Of a stretch of DNA of 64,000 bases, positions 27,856-35,674 are shown one piece after another; position 1 is the first letter of the stretch, and each line of letters begins with the position of its first letter. The notes beneath the pieces were generated by a model. The model saw nothing but the letters and a program-made list of their open reading frames with translations, was not told the origin of the DNA and searched no databases. The stretch lies in the NCBI RefSeq assembly GCF_004551525.1, contig NZ_SATR01000014.1, positions 57,917 through 121,916 on the forward strand, in the 5' to 3' direction. Both the position numbers and the translations under genes were made by a program. Origin of the DNA: Vibrio ouci (GTDB taxonomy: Bacteria > Pseudomonadota > Gammaproteobacteria > Enterobacterales > Vibrionaceae).

Positions 27856-29022
27856 TCAATCAGTACCGTAGATATCTCGAGAGTAAATTTTATCTACAAC
27901 ATCCATTAAGTCTTGGCTGATTCGATTGGCTAAAATAATACTCGCCGCTTGCTTAAATTCACTAAGTTGATGGATAACCTCACACTGATGAAAGACTGAC
28001 TTTGATAACTTCGGCTCGTAGATAACCACTCGCATGCCTTTCGCTTTAAGTCGATCAATCACGCCAAGTATGGCCGATGAACGGAAGTTATCAGAGCCAA
28101 CTTTTGTGATGAGTCGATAGACCCCTACTACGCTCGGCTGACGGGACAAGATAACATTGACAATATGATCTTTGCGCACAGAGTTAGATTCAACAATACC
28201 GCTGATCATTCGATTCGGGATGCCTTCAAAATTGCTGTATAACTGCTTAGTGTCTTTCGGTAGACAATATCCACCATATCCAAACGACGGATTATTGTAG
28301 TACTGGCCAATTCTAGGGTCGTAGCAAACACCTTCAATGATATCTCTGCTATTGAGATGATTAATCTCTGCGTAGGTATCCAACTCGTTGAAAAAAGCCA
28401 CGCGCATGGCGAGGAACGTATTGGCAAACAGCTTTATTGATTCCGCTTCGCAAGAGTCGGTATAGATAATGACAGGATCTGCCACTTTGGCTCCTTGCGA
28501 TAACAATTGTCCAAATACTTTGGCAGTGTGCGACTGGCCTCCAACAATGATCCGAGATGGGTATAAACAATCATATAGTGCCTTACCTTCTCGAAGAAAT
28601 TCCGGTGAGAAAAGAATGTCGCGATGCAGATAACGCTCCCTTGCTTGATAGGTATAATTAACTGGGACGGTACTTTTAATCACGATAGTCGCAGATGGGT
28701 TAAGATCAATTGCTCTACCCATGACTTGATCAACGATCTGAGTGTCAAATGTACGAGACTCTGTGTCATAGTCGGTAGGAGCTGCAATAATGATGAAATC
28801 GGCATCACAGTATGCCAGTTGCTCATCCGTCGTTGCAGTCAGCTGCAACGAGTGTTCTCGAAGAAACACCTCAATATCACTGTCTTCAATTGGAGATAAC
28901 TGTTGGTTAACCATCAAGACTTTGCTTGCATCAACATCAAGCAGAATCACCTCATTATGCTGAGCTAATAAAATGGCGTTGGCTAGCCCGACATACCCGA
29001 TTCCTACCACTGCAATTTTCAT
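27856..29022 (-). CDS. ugd: UDP-glucose 6-dehydrogenase
   Basis: This 388-residue enzyme has the same length as, and close resemblance to, E. coli Ugd. It oxidises UDP-glucose to UDP-glucuronate. The NAD site is 'VVGIGYVGLANAILLA' and the catalytic Cys is in 'FGYGGYCLPKDTKQL'. Other conserved blocks are 'FSPEFLREGKALYD', 'LFANTFLAMRVAFFNELD' and the terminal 'YSRDIYGTD'. It converges on the phosphotransferase gene with only 11 bases between stops and no visible terminator. UDP-glucuronate could feed the glycosyltransferases next door, although ugd also supplies capsules made elsewhere. Confidence 0.95.
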   Translation of the reverse strand: MKIAVVGIGYVGLANAILLAQHNEVILLDVDASKVLMVNQQLSPIEDSDIEVFLREHSLQLTATTDEQLAYCDADFIIIAAPTDYDTESRTFDTQIVDQVMGRAIDLNPSATIVIKSTVPVNYTYQARERYLHRDILFSPEFLREGKALYDCLYPSRIIVGGQSHTAKVFGQLLSQGAKVADPVIIYTDSCEAESIKLFANTFLAMRVAFFNELDTYAEINHLNSRDIIEGVCYDPRIGQYYNNPSFGYGGYCLPKDTKQLYSNFEGIPNRMISGIVESNSVRKDHIVNVILSRQPSVVGVYRLITKVGSDNFRSSAILGVIDRLKAKGMRVVIYEPKLSKSVFHQCEVIHQLSEFKQAASIILANRISQDLMDVVDKIYSRDIYGTD

Positions 29023-29117
29023 ATCATGCCTATATTGGGTGAAATATAATATACGACGATTTGATTAGAATTATTGTTATGGCCTAGCCTGAATTGAGTA
29101 TAGCTAACAACAATCAA

Positions 29118-29819
29118 CTATTGGTTATAAATCACTGGCGTTTTGCCTTTCCACTCTTGCCATAGGTCATCTTCCACCACCAATCGACACAGGGCATTAG
29201 CAACATTGATACGGCTGGTTTCCCCGGCATCAAACAAAGCGCTGCGTATTGGGCTTGGGTGCCATTGATAATCACTCGTTTCTAATTGATCAATCAAAGT
29301 ATCAGGTCGAATCATGGTCCACTCAAAGTGCTTACGCTTCAAACCAATCCGGCTTAAAAGCTTGGCTGCTCGCTCGTTGTCACGCTGTGGTGGCAGTAAC
29401 CAGCGCAACAACATAACGACCGACTTTTCTTTTGTTGCCAGTGGCGCATCCACTGCAGAATTTCGCACACCTGTTGAACTCATTAGCGCTATCTTAAATG
29501 GCCTTGTTCTCTGTTTTGAAAGTGAAGAAATTATTCGTTCAAGGCTATCTCGAACCAACATTCTTGGCGCACCATAAACCCCTTTTAGCGTTAAGTTATG
29601 GCCAAGGCAGCAAATCGCGGCGTCACACTCTTCTAGTCGTTGCTTTAACTCCGAGCTATCGACCGACAAAGCTGTGCTGGTTATCTGACTCAAACGTGGG
29701 TGTTCCGCCAATACATCTGTTCTTCTCACCAGTGCAATAACCTCGCACTCAGTTGCCAGCAATTGAGTCACAACCAAGCGGCCAGTTGCCCCTGTCGCTC
29801 CTAGAACCATTACTTTCAT
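29118..29819 (-). CDS. NAD(P)-binding SDR/NmrA-like protein
   Basis: This 233-residue protein has an N-terminal Rossmann motif 'VMVLGATGATGRLVVTQLL' and an atypical short-chain dehydrogenase layout. ATG 29819 is chosen because GGAGG is nine bases upstream. A GTG six bases earlier would be too close to that site. Further features are 'DAAICCLGHNLT', 'ALMSSTGVRNS' and 'EWTMIRPDTLID', typical of the NmrA-like/YwnB group that binds NAD(P) and often lacks a clear reaction. No functional partner is evident nearby. Confidence 0.8.
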   Translation of the reverse strand: MKVMVLGATGATGRLVVTQLLATECEVIALVRRTDVLAEHPRLSQITSTALSVDSSELKQRLEECDAAICCLGHNLTLKGVYGAPRMLVRDSLERIISSLSKQRTRPFKIALMSSTGVRNSAVDAPLATKEKSVVMLLRWLLPPQRDNERAAKLLSRIGLKRKHFEWTMIRPDTLIDQLETSDYQWHPSPIRSALFDAGETSRINVANALCRLVVEDDLWQEWKGKTPVIYNQ

Positions 29820-29990
29820 CGTCACCGCCTCCCTGCTTAGTTTAATAAGTGTACCAATTTGGAATCATTTAGATCTCTAACAATTTTATATATCTAGCAG
29901 GGTATTTAGTTCATTTTCGCATTATGAGTGACGCTGCATAACTCGTCATGTATATTGACCACTTCTCAAATAAGGAAGATGTGAACTGTT

Positions 29991-31040
29991 GTGCTGACTA
30001 ATGGATTAGAGAAATGGCTTGGAGTAAACCGTACTCAAGAAGAGTTTAGGGAAAGCGTATTTGTCTTTGCCTCTTTAACGGTGTTGTCTTCCGTACTAAG
30101 CCTGTTTATTTACTACAACACTCTATTCATTCCTAACTTTTTGCTCGCATCAATAGAAGCTGTTGGCCTCGGCTTTTGTTTATTTGCTTATTTTTGGTTG
30201 TGGCAGAGCCGTAATGTAAAAATCGCGGCGACCATCATGGTTTCAGTGATGACCGCAGTAAGCCTGCTATTTATCGTTGGGTCTGATCACAGCGAATTTG
30301 CATTGGCATTCTCTTTTCTAACGCCTGTGGTGGCGATATTTGTTCTTGGCTACAAAGTTGGCGCTGTCTTTAGCTTGTTAAACTTTGCGATTATCGCCTA
30401 TATCTGTTTGATCGATATGCATAATTGGCCGCCGATTCCCTTTGATAAAATCAGCTTCATTCACCTGTCTATCGTCTATCTGTTTTTATTTTCGATTGCC
30501 TATTTCTATGACTCAGGACGCCGAAAAACATTGGCGCTACTCAAAGAGTCCAACCGACAGCTGCAAGCCTTATCTCATACCGATATGTTGACTCAACTCT
30601 TTAACCGTCGTCATATGGAAGCACTGCTACAACAACCGCAAAAAGTGAAATGGCTGGCAATAGTCGATATTGATGACTTCAAGAAGATCAACGATGACTA
30701 TGGTCATGATGTCGGTGATCAAGTATTGATTCAAACCGCACGTACGTTAGAAGTGGAAACCAAGCATGTCGGCCAAGTTGGGCGATGGGGCGGCGAAGAA
30801 TTTCTAATTGCGTTTGAGGTTGCGGACTATTCGATCATTGAAGAGCGGATGAGAGCGATTCAAACCCTCATCTCAAACCAAGACTTTGGGCTTGAACGGC
30901 CAGTTACCGTAAGTTGTGGGGTTGCTCATCACCAAGGTGCCATAAAAGCTGACGCTTTCCGTCGTGCTGATGAAGCACTTTATCAAGCCAAAAACTCAGG
31001 CAAAAATTGTTTTCATGTTGCGGTTAGTTCAGGGCAATAA
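29991..31040 (+). CDS. Membrane-anchored diguanylate cyclase (GGDEF)
   Basis: This 349-residue protein has about five or six hydrophobic helices over residues 20-170 forming an integral membrane sensor. A GGDEF domain follows with the active-site motif G-G-E-E-F at 267-271 ('GRWGGEEFLIAF'). It would make cyclic di-GMP. The inhibitory I-site, normally RxxD shortly before the active site, reads K-H-V-G here, so product inhibition by that site is probably absent. The start is GTG 29991, with AAGGA 14 bases upstream. An ATG at 29979 is followed at once by a stop. It lies directly upstream of the trpS-like leader region. Confidence 0.9.
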   Translation: MLTNGLEKWLGVNRTQEEFRESVFVFASLTVLSSVLSLFIYYNTLFIPNFLLASIEAVGLGFCLFAYFWLWQSRNVKIAATIMVSVMTAVSLLFIVGSDHSEFALAFSFLTPVVAIFVLGYKVGAVFSLLNFAIIAYICLIDMHNWPPIPFDKISFIHLSIVYLFLFSIAYFYDSGRRKTLALLKESNRQLQALSHTDMLTQLFNRRHMEALLQQPQKVKWLAIVDIDDFKKINDDYGHDVGDQVLIQTARTLEVETKHVGQVGRWGGEEFLIAFEVADYSIIEERMRAIQTLISNQDFGLERPVTVSCGVAHHQGAIKADAFRRADEALYQAKNSGKNCFHVAVSSGQ

Positions 31041-31056
31041 ATCTCTATCGCGGGTG

Positions 31057-31085
31057 TTGTGTTCCAAAATGCTTCTTGTTAGATT
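31057..31085 (+). promoter_or_regulatory. Possible promoter of the trpS-like transcript
   Basis: TTGTGT (31057-31062) and TAGATT (31080-31085) are separated by 17 bases. The match is moderate. It would place the transcript start at or very near the leader ATG, so the true promoter may lie slightly further upstream. Confidence 0.3.
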
Positions 31086-31091
31086 GAAAAA

Positions 31092-31145
31092 ATGAAATAT
31101 ATATCCGCACCTTCACTATTCTTCTTCTGGTGGCGCTCTAACTAG
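31092..31145 (+). CDS. Trp-rich leader peptide of the trpS-like gene
   Basis: This 17-codon ORF encodes MKYISAPSLFFFWWRSN and stop. The two adjacent Trp codons (31128-31133) followed by Arg closely recall the WWRTS end of the classical E. coli trp operon leader peptide. Three Phe codons precede them. The ribosome site is weak. The stop codon lies inside a hairpin (31134-31149). The ORF stands 102 bases before a tryptophanyl-tRNA synthetase gene. Stalling at Trp codons when charged tRNA-Trp is scarce would signal the need for more enzyme. It is too short for routine gene calling. Confidence 0.8.
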   Translation: MKYISAPSLFFFWWRSN

Positions 31146-31242
31146 AGCGGCGCGGAATTCTTACATTCTTATGCTGCTGGAAGGTAGCTAAGATTGTCAT
31201 CTCTTTTGTATCTCCAGTAGCGATCTATTTTCCTTGGAGATA
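31134..31242 (+). promoter_or_regulatory. Translational attenuator of the trpS-like gene
   Basis: Four pairings are visible. (A) CGCTCTA 31134-31140 pairs with TAGAGCG 31143-31149 over the leader stop. (B) 31173-31178 pairs with 31183-31188 around a GGAA tetraloop. (C) TATCTCCA 31209-31216 pairs with TGGAGATA 31235-31242, burying the Shine-Dalgarno of trpS. (D) GCTGCTGGA 31173-31181 pairs with TCCAGTAGC 31213-31221 (one wobble), which excludes both B and C. Switching from C to D would free the ribosome site. The link to a ribosome stalled on the leader Trp codons is inference. No long T-tract is seen, so control of translation is favoured over termination. Confidence 0.72.
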
Positions 31243-31247
31243 TACAT

Positions 31248-32270
31248 ATGAAAACTCAACAACACACTGAACCTAAAGAAATTATCCTTACTGGCGATCG
31301 TGCAACTGGTCCTTTGCATCTCGGTCATTACGTTGGATCTTTAAAGCAGCGAGTCGCATTGCAATCCACTTGTGAGCAAAACATTCTAGTTGCAGACATG
31401 CAAGGTCTGACCGATAACGCACATAACACGAGTAAGGTCTCATCCAACATTCTCAATGTGGTCGCAGACTACCTAGCTGTGGGGATCGACCCTTCACAAA
31501 CCACCATTTGTCTGCAATCACAGTTGCCAGCCTTGGCTGAACTGACCATGTTTTACAGCAACTTAGTTACCATCGCTAGACTGGAACGTAACCCAACCGT
31601 AAGAAGTGAAATTCAAAGCAAAGGCTTTCAACGTTCATTACCCGCAGGATTTCTCACCTACCCGATTTCTCAAGCAGCGGATATCACCGCATTCAACGCC
31701 ACTTTAGTTCCTGTCGGTGATGACCAACTGCCTATGCTGGAACAAACCAATGAAATCGTCAGAAAGCTCAATTCGCTAGCGGGTAAAACAGTGCTCAAAG
31801 AGTGCAAGCCGCTGCTAAGCAACGCCTCAAGACTGCCAAGCACTGACGGTAAAAACAAGATGTCAAAAAGCATGGGTAACGCGATTAACCTTGGCTCATC
31901 AGAAAAGGAGATTAGCGCAGCAGTAAAATCCATGTATACCGACCCTAACCATTTGCGAGTTGAAGACCCTGGTCGTATCGAAGGCAATGTCGTATTCACA
32001 TATCTTGATGCGTTCCACTCAGATCCTGCTTACATCGCTCAGTTAAAAGAGCACTACCAAGCAGGTGGTCTGGGTGATGGCACGACCAAAAAAATCCTCG
32101 AAGAGTGCTTGCAAGATATGCTGCGTCCAATCCGAGAAAAGCGCGCCATGTATTTAGATGATAAAGCTCAGCTGATCGAGATCCTATCGAAAGGAAGCCA
32201 ACTTTCTCGCGAGAAGACAGCTCAAGTCTTATTTGATGTAAAAGGTGTGTTCGGTCTGAACATTCTTTGA
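31248..32270 (+). CDS. Tryptophanyl-tRNA synthetase, divergent (probably second copy)
   Basis: This 340-residue class I synthetase charges tRNA-Trp. The HIGH-type motif reads HLGH at residues 24-27 and the KMSKS loop is at 204-208. 'VPVGDDQLPMLEQTNEI' is the usual mid-domain block. The sequence differs strongly from the E. coli-type TrpS, so this is probably an accessory copy with the housekeeping gene elsewhere. Second TrpRS enzymes often resist the inhibitor indolmycin or are induced by tryptophan shortage. The gene has GGAG eight bases upstream, which can be hidden in the attenuator hairpin. Confidence 0.9.
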   Translation: MKTQQHTEPKEIILTGDRATGPLHLGHYVGSLKQRVALQSTCEQNILVADMQGLTDNAHNTSKVSSNILNVVADYLAVGIDPSQTTICLQSQLPALAELTMFYSNLVTIARLERNPTVRSEIQSKGFQRSLPAGFLTYPISQAADITAFNATLVPVGDDQLPMLEQTNEIVRKLNSLAGKTVLKECKPLLSNASRLPSTDGKNKMSKSMGNAINLGSSEKEISAAVKSMYTDPNHLRVEDPGRIEGNVVFTYLDAFHSDPAYIAQLKEHYQAGGLGDGTTKKILEECLQDMLRPIREKRAMYLDDKAQLIEILSKGSQLSREKTAQVLFDVKGVFGLNIL

Positions 32271-32342
32271 AGTAAAGCCGCAGTTGTATGAGCTTCGGGT
32301 TAGATGCCCTTCCTAGATTTGATCCGAAGTCCACATACTTGG

Positions 32343-32819
32343 TTAATCTGCTCCAAACCACTCACTCGGCACTTTTACCGCCACCACTTCGGCTTTGCAG
32401 CAAAGCTCACCCTGCGAATGTAGCTCACACTCAACAACCATCTTCTTCGCTGATGCTTCAACGATGTTGGCGGTTAGATGCACACTCTGTTGGAGAGGGA
32501 CAGGCTTTAGGAATGAAACATTAAGGCTGCCAGTAGCAAACCATACTGGCTCACCTTCACCTACCTCTTGTCCTTGCATCTGATAACCTTTAGCAATGGC
32601 CATACACACGCAATGACAATCAATGATGGTTGAGATGATGCCGCCATTAAGAAAATGGGTCGGGCCTGCGCAGTGATGATGGGCAGGCGTAAACATACAG
32701 CTCGCCTGTGATTCTGATTGCCAATAGCTTCTGATTTGTAAGCCCAGTTCATTTTCGCTCCCGCAGCCATAACAATGGTTATTAGGGAGCTGATCTTGAA
32801 TCGCTATCTGTTGCTGCAT
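32343..32819 (-). CDS. PaaI-type hotdog thioesterase
   Basis: This 158-residue hotdog-fold protein has an N-terminal 'NNHCYGCGSENELGLQI' with a Cys pair, the central helix region 'THFLNGGIISTIIDCHCVCMA' and strand block 'GSLNVSFLKPVPLQQSVHLTANIVEASAKKMVVECEL'. Such proteins hydrolyse acyl-CoA or aryl-CoA thioesters in the cytoplasm. It converges with the trpS-like gene across 72 bases. Upstream lies a fragment of a LysR gene, so a former regulator may have been lost. The substrate is unknown. Confidence 0.82.
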   Translation of the reverse strand: MQQQIAIQDQLPNNHCYGCGSENELGLQIRSYWQSESQASCMFTPAHHHCAGPTHFLNGGIISTIIDCHCVCMAIAKGYQMQGQEVGEGEPVWFATGSLNVSFLKPVPLQQSVHLTANIVEASAKKMVVECELHSQGELCCKAEVVAVKVPSEWFGAD

Positions 32820-32874
32820 AACACCACCTATAGTCAGAGTTCTCTAGTGACTATAGTCTGAAAATGCCGGTATG

Positions 32875-33018
32875 TTATTGCTTTGGAATACAATTTTTCA
32901 TTTGTTCAGCAAGCCATTCAATGAAGTTGGACTCCAAACTGCTTACACTGCTTGGCTCTGTGAGCACCATGTATCGATGACCTGATGGAACAAACCCAAA
33001 TGGGGCAATCAATTGTGT
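32875..33018 (-). pseudogene. Remnant of a LysR regulator (C-terminal end)
   Basis: On the minus strand about 46 codons read 'LIAPFGFVPSGHRYMVL', then continue to 'FIEWLAEQMKNCIPKQ' and a stop at 32875-32877. This is the usual C-terminal end of GcvA-like LysR proteins, with the 'PFG.VPSG..Y.LV' strand and 'F..WL..E' helix. Further upstream the frame hits a stop at 33028-33030 and no DNA-binding domain is found. It occupies most of the 297-base gap between the thioesterase and DUF3726 genes. Confidence 0.7.
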
Positions 33019-33069
33019 GGCGCAGGGCTACTGCTGTTTGGAGCCATGTTGGGTTTAAAAGCTAGCCAT

Positions 33070-33099
33070 AAAAAAAGAGGCTGCACAAAGTAGCCTCTT
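33070..33099 (-). terminator. Rho-independent terminator of the BCCT/DUF3726 cluster
   Basis: On the minus strand AAGAGGCT pairs with AGCCTCTT around a nine-base loop and runs into a seven-T tract. It lies 18 bases past the DUF3726 stop. Confidence 0.85.
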
Positions 33100-33116
33100 C
33101 AAACAAATAAGTGCAA

Positions 33117-33848
33117 TTAAACCAACTCACCCGCCCCTTGGATTGAGCGAGCACTGTTTTCAACTAAGAACACGGTCGCTGTTTGCTTCAGCATTTCCCA
33201 CTCACTGTCCTCAACGAAGATCCCCTCTTCCCAAGAGCTCTTTTGCGCGCGGCTTAGCTCTGCACTGTCAATATGAATCGCGTAACCTTCAGAGCTCTGA
33301 GTAACATCAAAGTCTTGCGTCGCTAGCTCGATGGTCATGGAATGGAAATCGCTGTGATCGCTTGCTAACTGATCCGAGAAGAAAACCTCTGGTGCCACGC
33401 AGCCACGGTTAAGTACGTACAAGGCGCGCTTCGGGCTAGTTCCATTCACCCACTGCGCGCGGCAGGCTATGCCTTTCGCAGCCAATCGCACCAGTTCACT
33501 GTATGCTAACCAGCGGTTATGACACTGCTTTAGCGTGATAGTGACCGCTTTGGATTCAACCATATTCTCTAAAGCAAAGTCCAACACAGCTGGAAGATGA
33601 CAAGCAACACTACCGCCATGAAAATCAACATCAAAGCGACCCGGCTTGTGATTCTGAATCGAAACCGCGCAATCAGAATCTAGGCTAAGAAACTGGCTGG
33701 CATTGTTAAAATGCCTAACTCCATTGAGCCCTACCATCTGAAGATCAGCGACCATATTGGCTATCACATCCGCTTCACCACAGTGGCGACGCATACCCAA
33801 GAAGGCTTTGTTGACCGCTGCAACCAGTTCATTGTGAGACACGATCAT
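33117..33848 (-). CDS. DUF3726 protein
   Basis: This 243-residue cytoplasmic protein opens with 'MIVSHNELVAAVNKAFLGMRRHCGEADVIANMVADLQMVGLNG', the DUF3726 start. There is no signal peptide, membrane helix or known catalytic motif. Its start overlaps the stop of the upstream unknown gene by four bases (ATGA), so the two proteins are translationally coupled and probably work together. Position in a cluster with a BCCT carrier, an M19-like protein, an aldehyde dehydrogenase and RidA suggests a role in breaking down an imported amine or betaine. Function is otherwise unknown. Confidence 0.8.
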   Translation of the reverse strand: MIVSHNELVAAVNKAFLGMRRHCGEADVIANMVADLQMVGLNGVRHFNNASQFLSLDSDCAVSIQNHKPGRFDVDFHGGSVACHLPAVLDFALENMVESKAVTITLKQCHNRWLAYSELVRLAAKGIACRAQWVNGTSPKRALYVLNRGCVAPEVFFSDQLASDHSDFHSMTIELATQDFDVTQSSEGYAIHIDSAELSRAQKSSWEEGIFVEDSEWEMLKQTATVFLVENSARSIQGAGELV

Positions 33849-35581
33849 GATGCAATCCCTCCATTGATTGTCTGATTATCACTTTGAGCCACGTCTTGCG
33901 CACTTGGCATAATTGGGAAAATCCACGTATCGCAGTAGTTAGGGTCGCTAATCTCTTCGAGTAGCGGCGCGCCTTGGAAGAAAGTCACTCGCACCCAGCG
34001 ATCAGAGCGAGGATCAAACTTGGTTGCACCAAACACCGCCAGTTTGCAGCGTAATAGGTGCATTGGCAGTGCATCTTGGCGCAATACGTTCATTTGGATG
34101 TCACCCATTTCTCTGCAACCTAGCGTCCAAACACGGCGAGTAATCGCACGATAGTGTGGATGCTGGAGTAAGAACTCCGCCACACTCATCTCTTGCGGGC
34201 ATTGAGTCAATGCCAAGTACAGGCGATTCGCTTGTCGGCCAATATCTAATGGTAGTTCTCTCTCTTCACCGATTTCCTCACCGCGTACACCTAGTCTTGG
34301 CTCTTCTTTATCTTGTGAGCGATACCAAAACCAGTAGTTGTTCTCGCTTAGCGAATAATCGGCTTCTACTGCCCACTGATATTTTTGCTCCATCAAGCTA
34401 ACTAGCTCTTCAACCTTCTTGCCACTAGGGATCGCAAGCGTTTCACTGGTGTTCATTTGATTTTCGTACTTATCCACTAGCGTCGGATAAAGCTCAAGCA
34501 AGCATAAAGTCAGGATTTCTTGGGCTTCCAAACTCATGGTCTCTGCTTGCTTGAGAACTGCGCTCCAATTTGGCACACAAGTCATCACTTGCGGCAAACG
34601 CTCAATCAACTGCTCAATATCGCTAAGCGCTTGTTGATTCAAATGGTCTTGATGTTCATTGATGGTAATAATCTGCTCTAAGTGACGCATGGCTTTAACC
34701 AACAACGCGTTCAAAGGTTGCTCAAACTGCATATCACAAGGCATGGCTAACACTTCAGCCACAGCGCGCTCTCTTGATGTCATCCACTGATCGACGATAC
34801 ATGGGTGATTAATAAGATAAGGTGCCATACCTAAGCCTGTCGCGTTGCCCACTCCAAGGTAACGCTGCAAGCCTTTGTGCAACATAAGCGCTTTGTCACC
34901 ACCTTGTTGCTCGGCTAAGTAGTGCACCCAGTCTAGGCTGAATTCACGCAATATATAAACCGCGCACATTTGAGCGCTAAATGACTGGTTGAAGTCTGGG
35001 TTATCTTCCAGCAACTTAAAATCAGCAATGCCAAATTTGCCGTTTCCGTAAACAGCAGTGGTACGGAGGATATAGCCCACTTCAGCCAGCTCTTTAGGCT
35101 CTGGTTGTTCACCACTCGCCAACGCACTGACAATATGCTCAAACACGCGAACACTCTTATTGGCACGAGCTAAAACCAACACATTATTTGGGTTACGACC
35201 GGCTTCTTGTAGCGGCACATTCGCTCTTAACTGTTCGAGTAGCGTAACGTCAACATCGCCCTTTACTAAGGCAAACGTCACATCCCATTTTTCAGCAATA
35301 ACGCGATCATTGCGCTCTTCGTCAGCGATCTCGTCACAAAATACCACTAAATGATAGACGTGATTTGGCGTCGCCAGTTTGTAGATAACATGGCCAAAAC
35401 CGCGTGGACATAGTTGCCAGTCATGCTTAGTGACTTGCCACTCTTGCTGAGCCATTTTACGAATCAAACTGCGCACAAAGCTGATTCGGTTTTGGTGCAT
35501 TGCACCTAGCCTGTCAGGAGCCATGACGATGGCTGCATCACGCAGCGGGTTTTCAGTGTAAGTAGAACGATGTGCATCCAT
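33845..35581 (-). CDS. Large conserved protein of unknown function
   Basis: This 578-residue soluble protein has no signal or membrane segment, and I do not recognise its family. ATG 35581 (MDAHRSTYTENPLRDAAIVMAPDRLG...) is preferred over a GTG four codons earlier because GAG lies six bases before it. Visible stretches include 'RPRGFGHVIYKLATPNHVYHLVVFCDE'-like N-terminal strands (the actual sequence begins CPRGFGHVIY), 'YGNGKFGIADFKLL' and several His and Cys residues that might bind metal. It overlaps DUF3726 by four bases and follows the BCCT gene by 93 bases. It may be an enzyme or enzyme partner of the same catabolic pathway. Confidence 0.75.
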   Translation of the reverse strand: MDAHRSTYTENPLRDAAIVMAPDRLGAMHQNRISFVRSLIRKMAQQEWQVTKHDWQLCPRGFGHVIYKLATPNHVYHLVVFCDEIADEERNDRVIAEKWDVTFALVKGDVDVTLLEQLRANVPLQEAGRNPNNVLVLARANKSVRVFEHIVSALASGEQPEPKELAEVGYILRTTAVYGNGKFGIADFKLLEDNPDFNQSFSAQMCAVYILREFSLDWVHYLAEQQGGDKALMLHKGLQRYLGVGNATGLGMAPYLINHPCIVDQWMTSRERAVAEVLAMPCDMQFEQPLNALLVKAMRHLEQIITINEHQDHLNQQALSDIEQLIERLPQVMTCVPNWSAVLKQAETMSLEAQEILTLCLLELYPTLVDKYENQMNTSETLAIPSGKKVEELVSLMEQKYQWAVEADYSLSENNYWFWYRSQDKEEPRLGVRGEEIGEERELPLDIGRQANRLYLALTQCPQEMSVAEFLLQHPHYRAITRRVWTLGCREMGDIQMNVLRQDALPMHLLRCKLAVFGATKFDPRSDRWVRVTFFQGAPLLEEISDPNYCDTWIFPIMPSAQDVAQSDNQTINGGIAS

Positions 35582-35674
35582 TTTGCTCACCACCTATTTT
35601 TTATTGTAAGAATAATTGGAGCTTGTGCAGGTGTAGGGGAATGTCCTACACAAGCTCATCGTTATTGGATTTGT

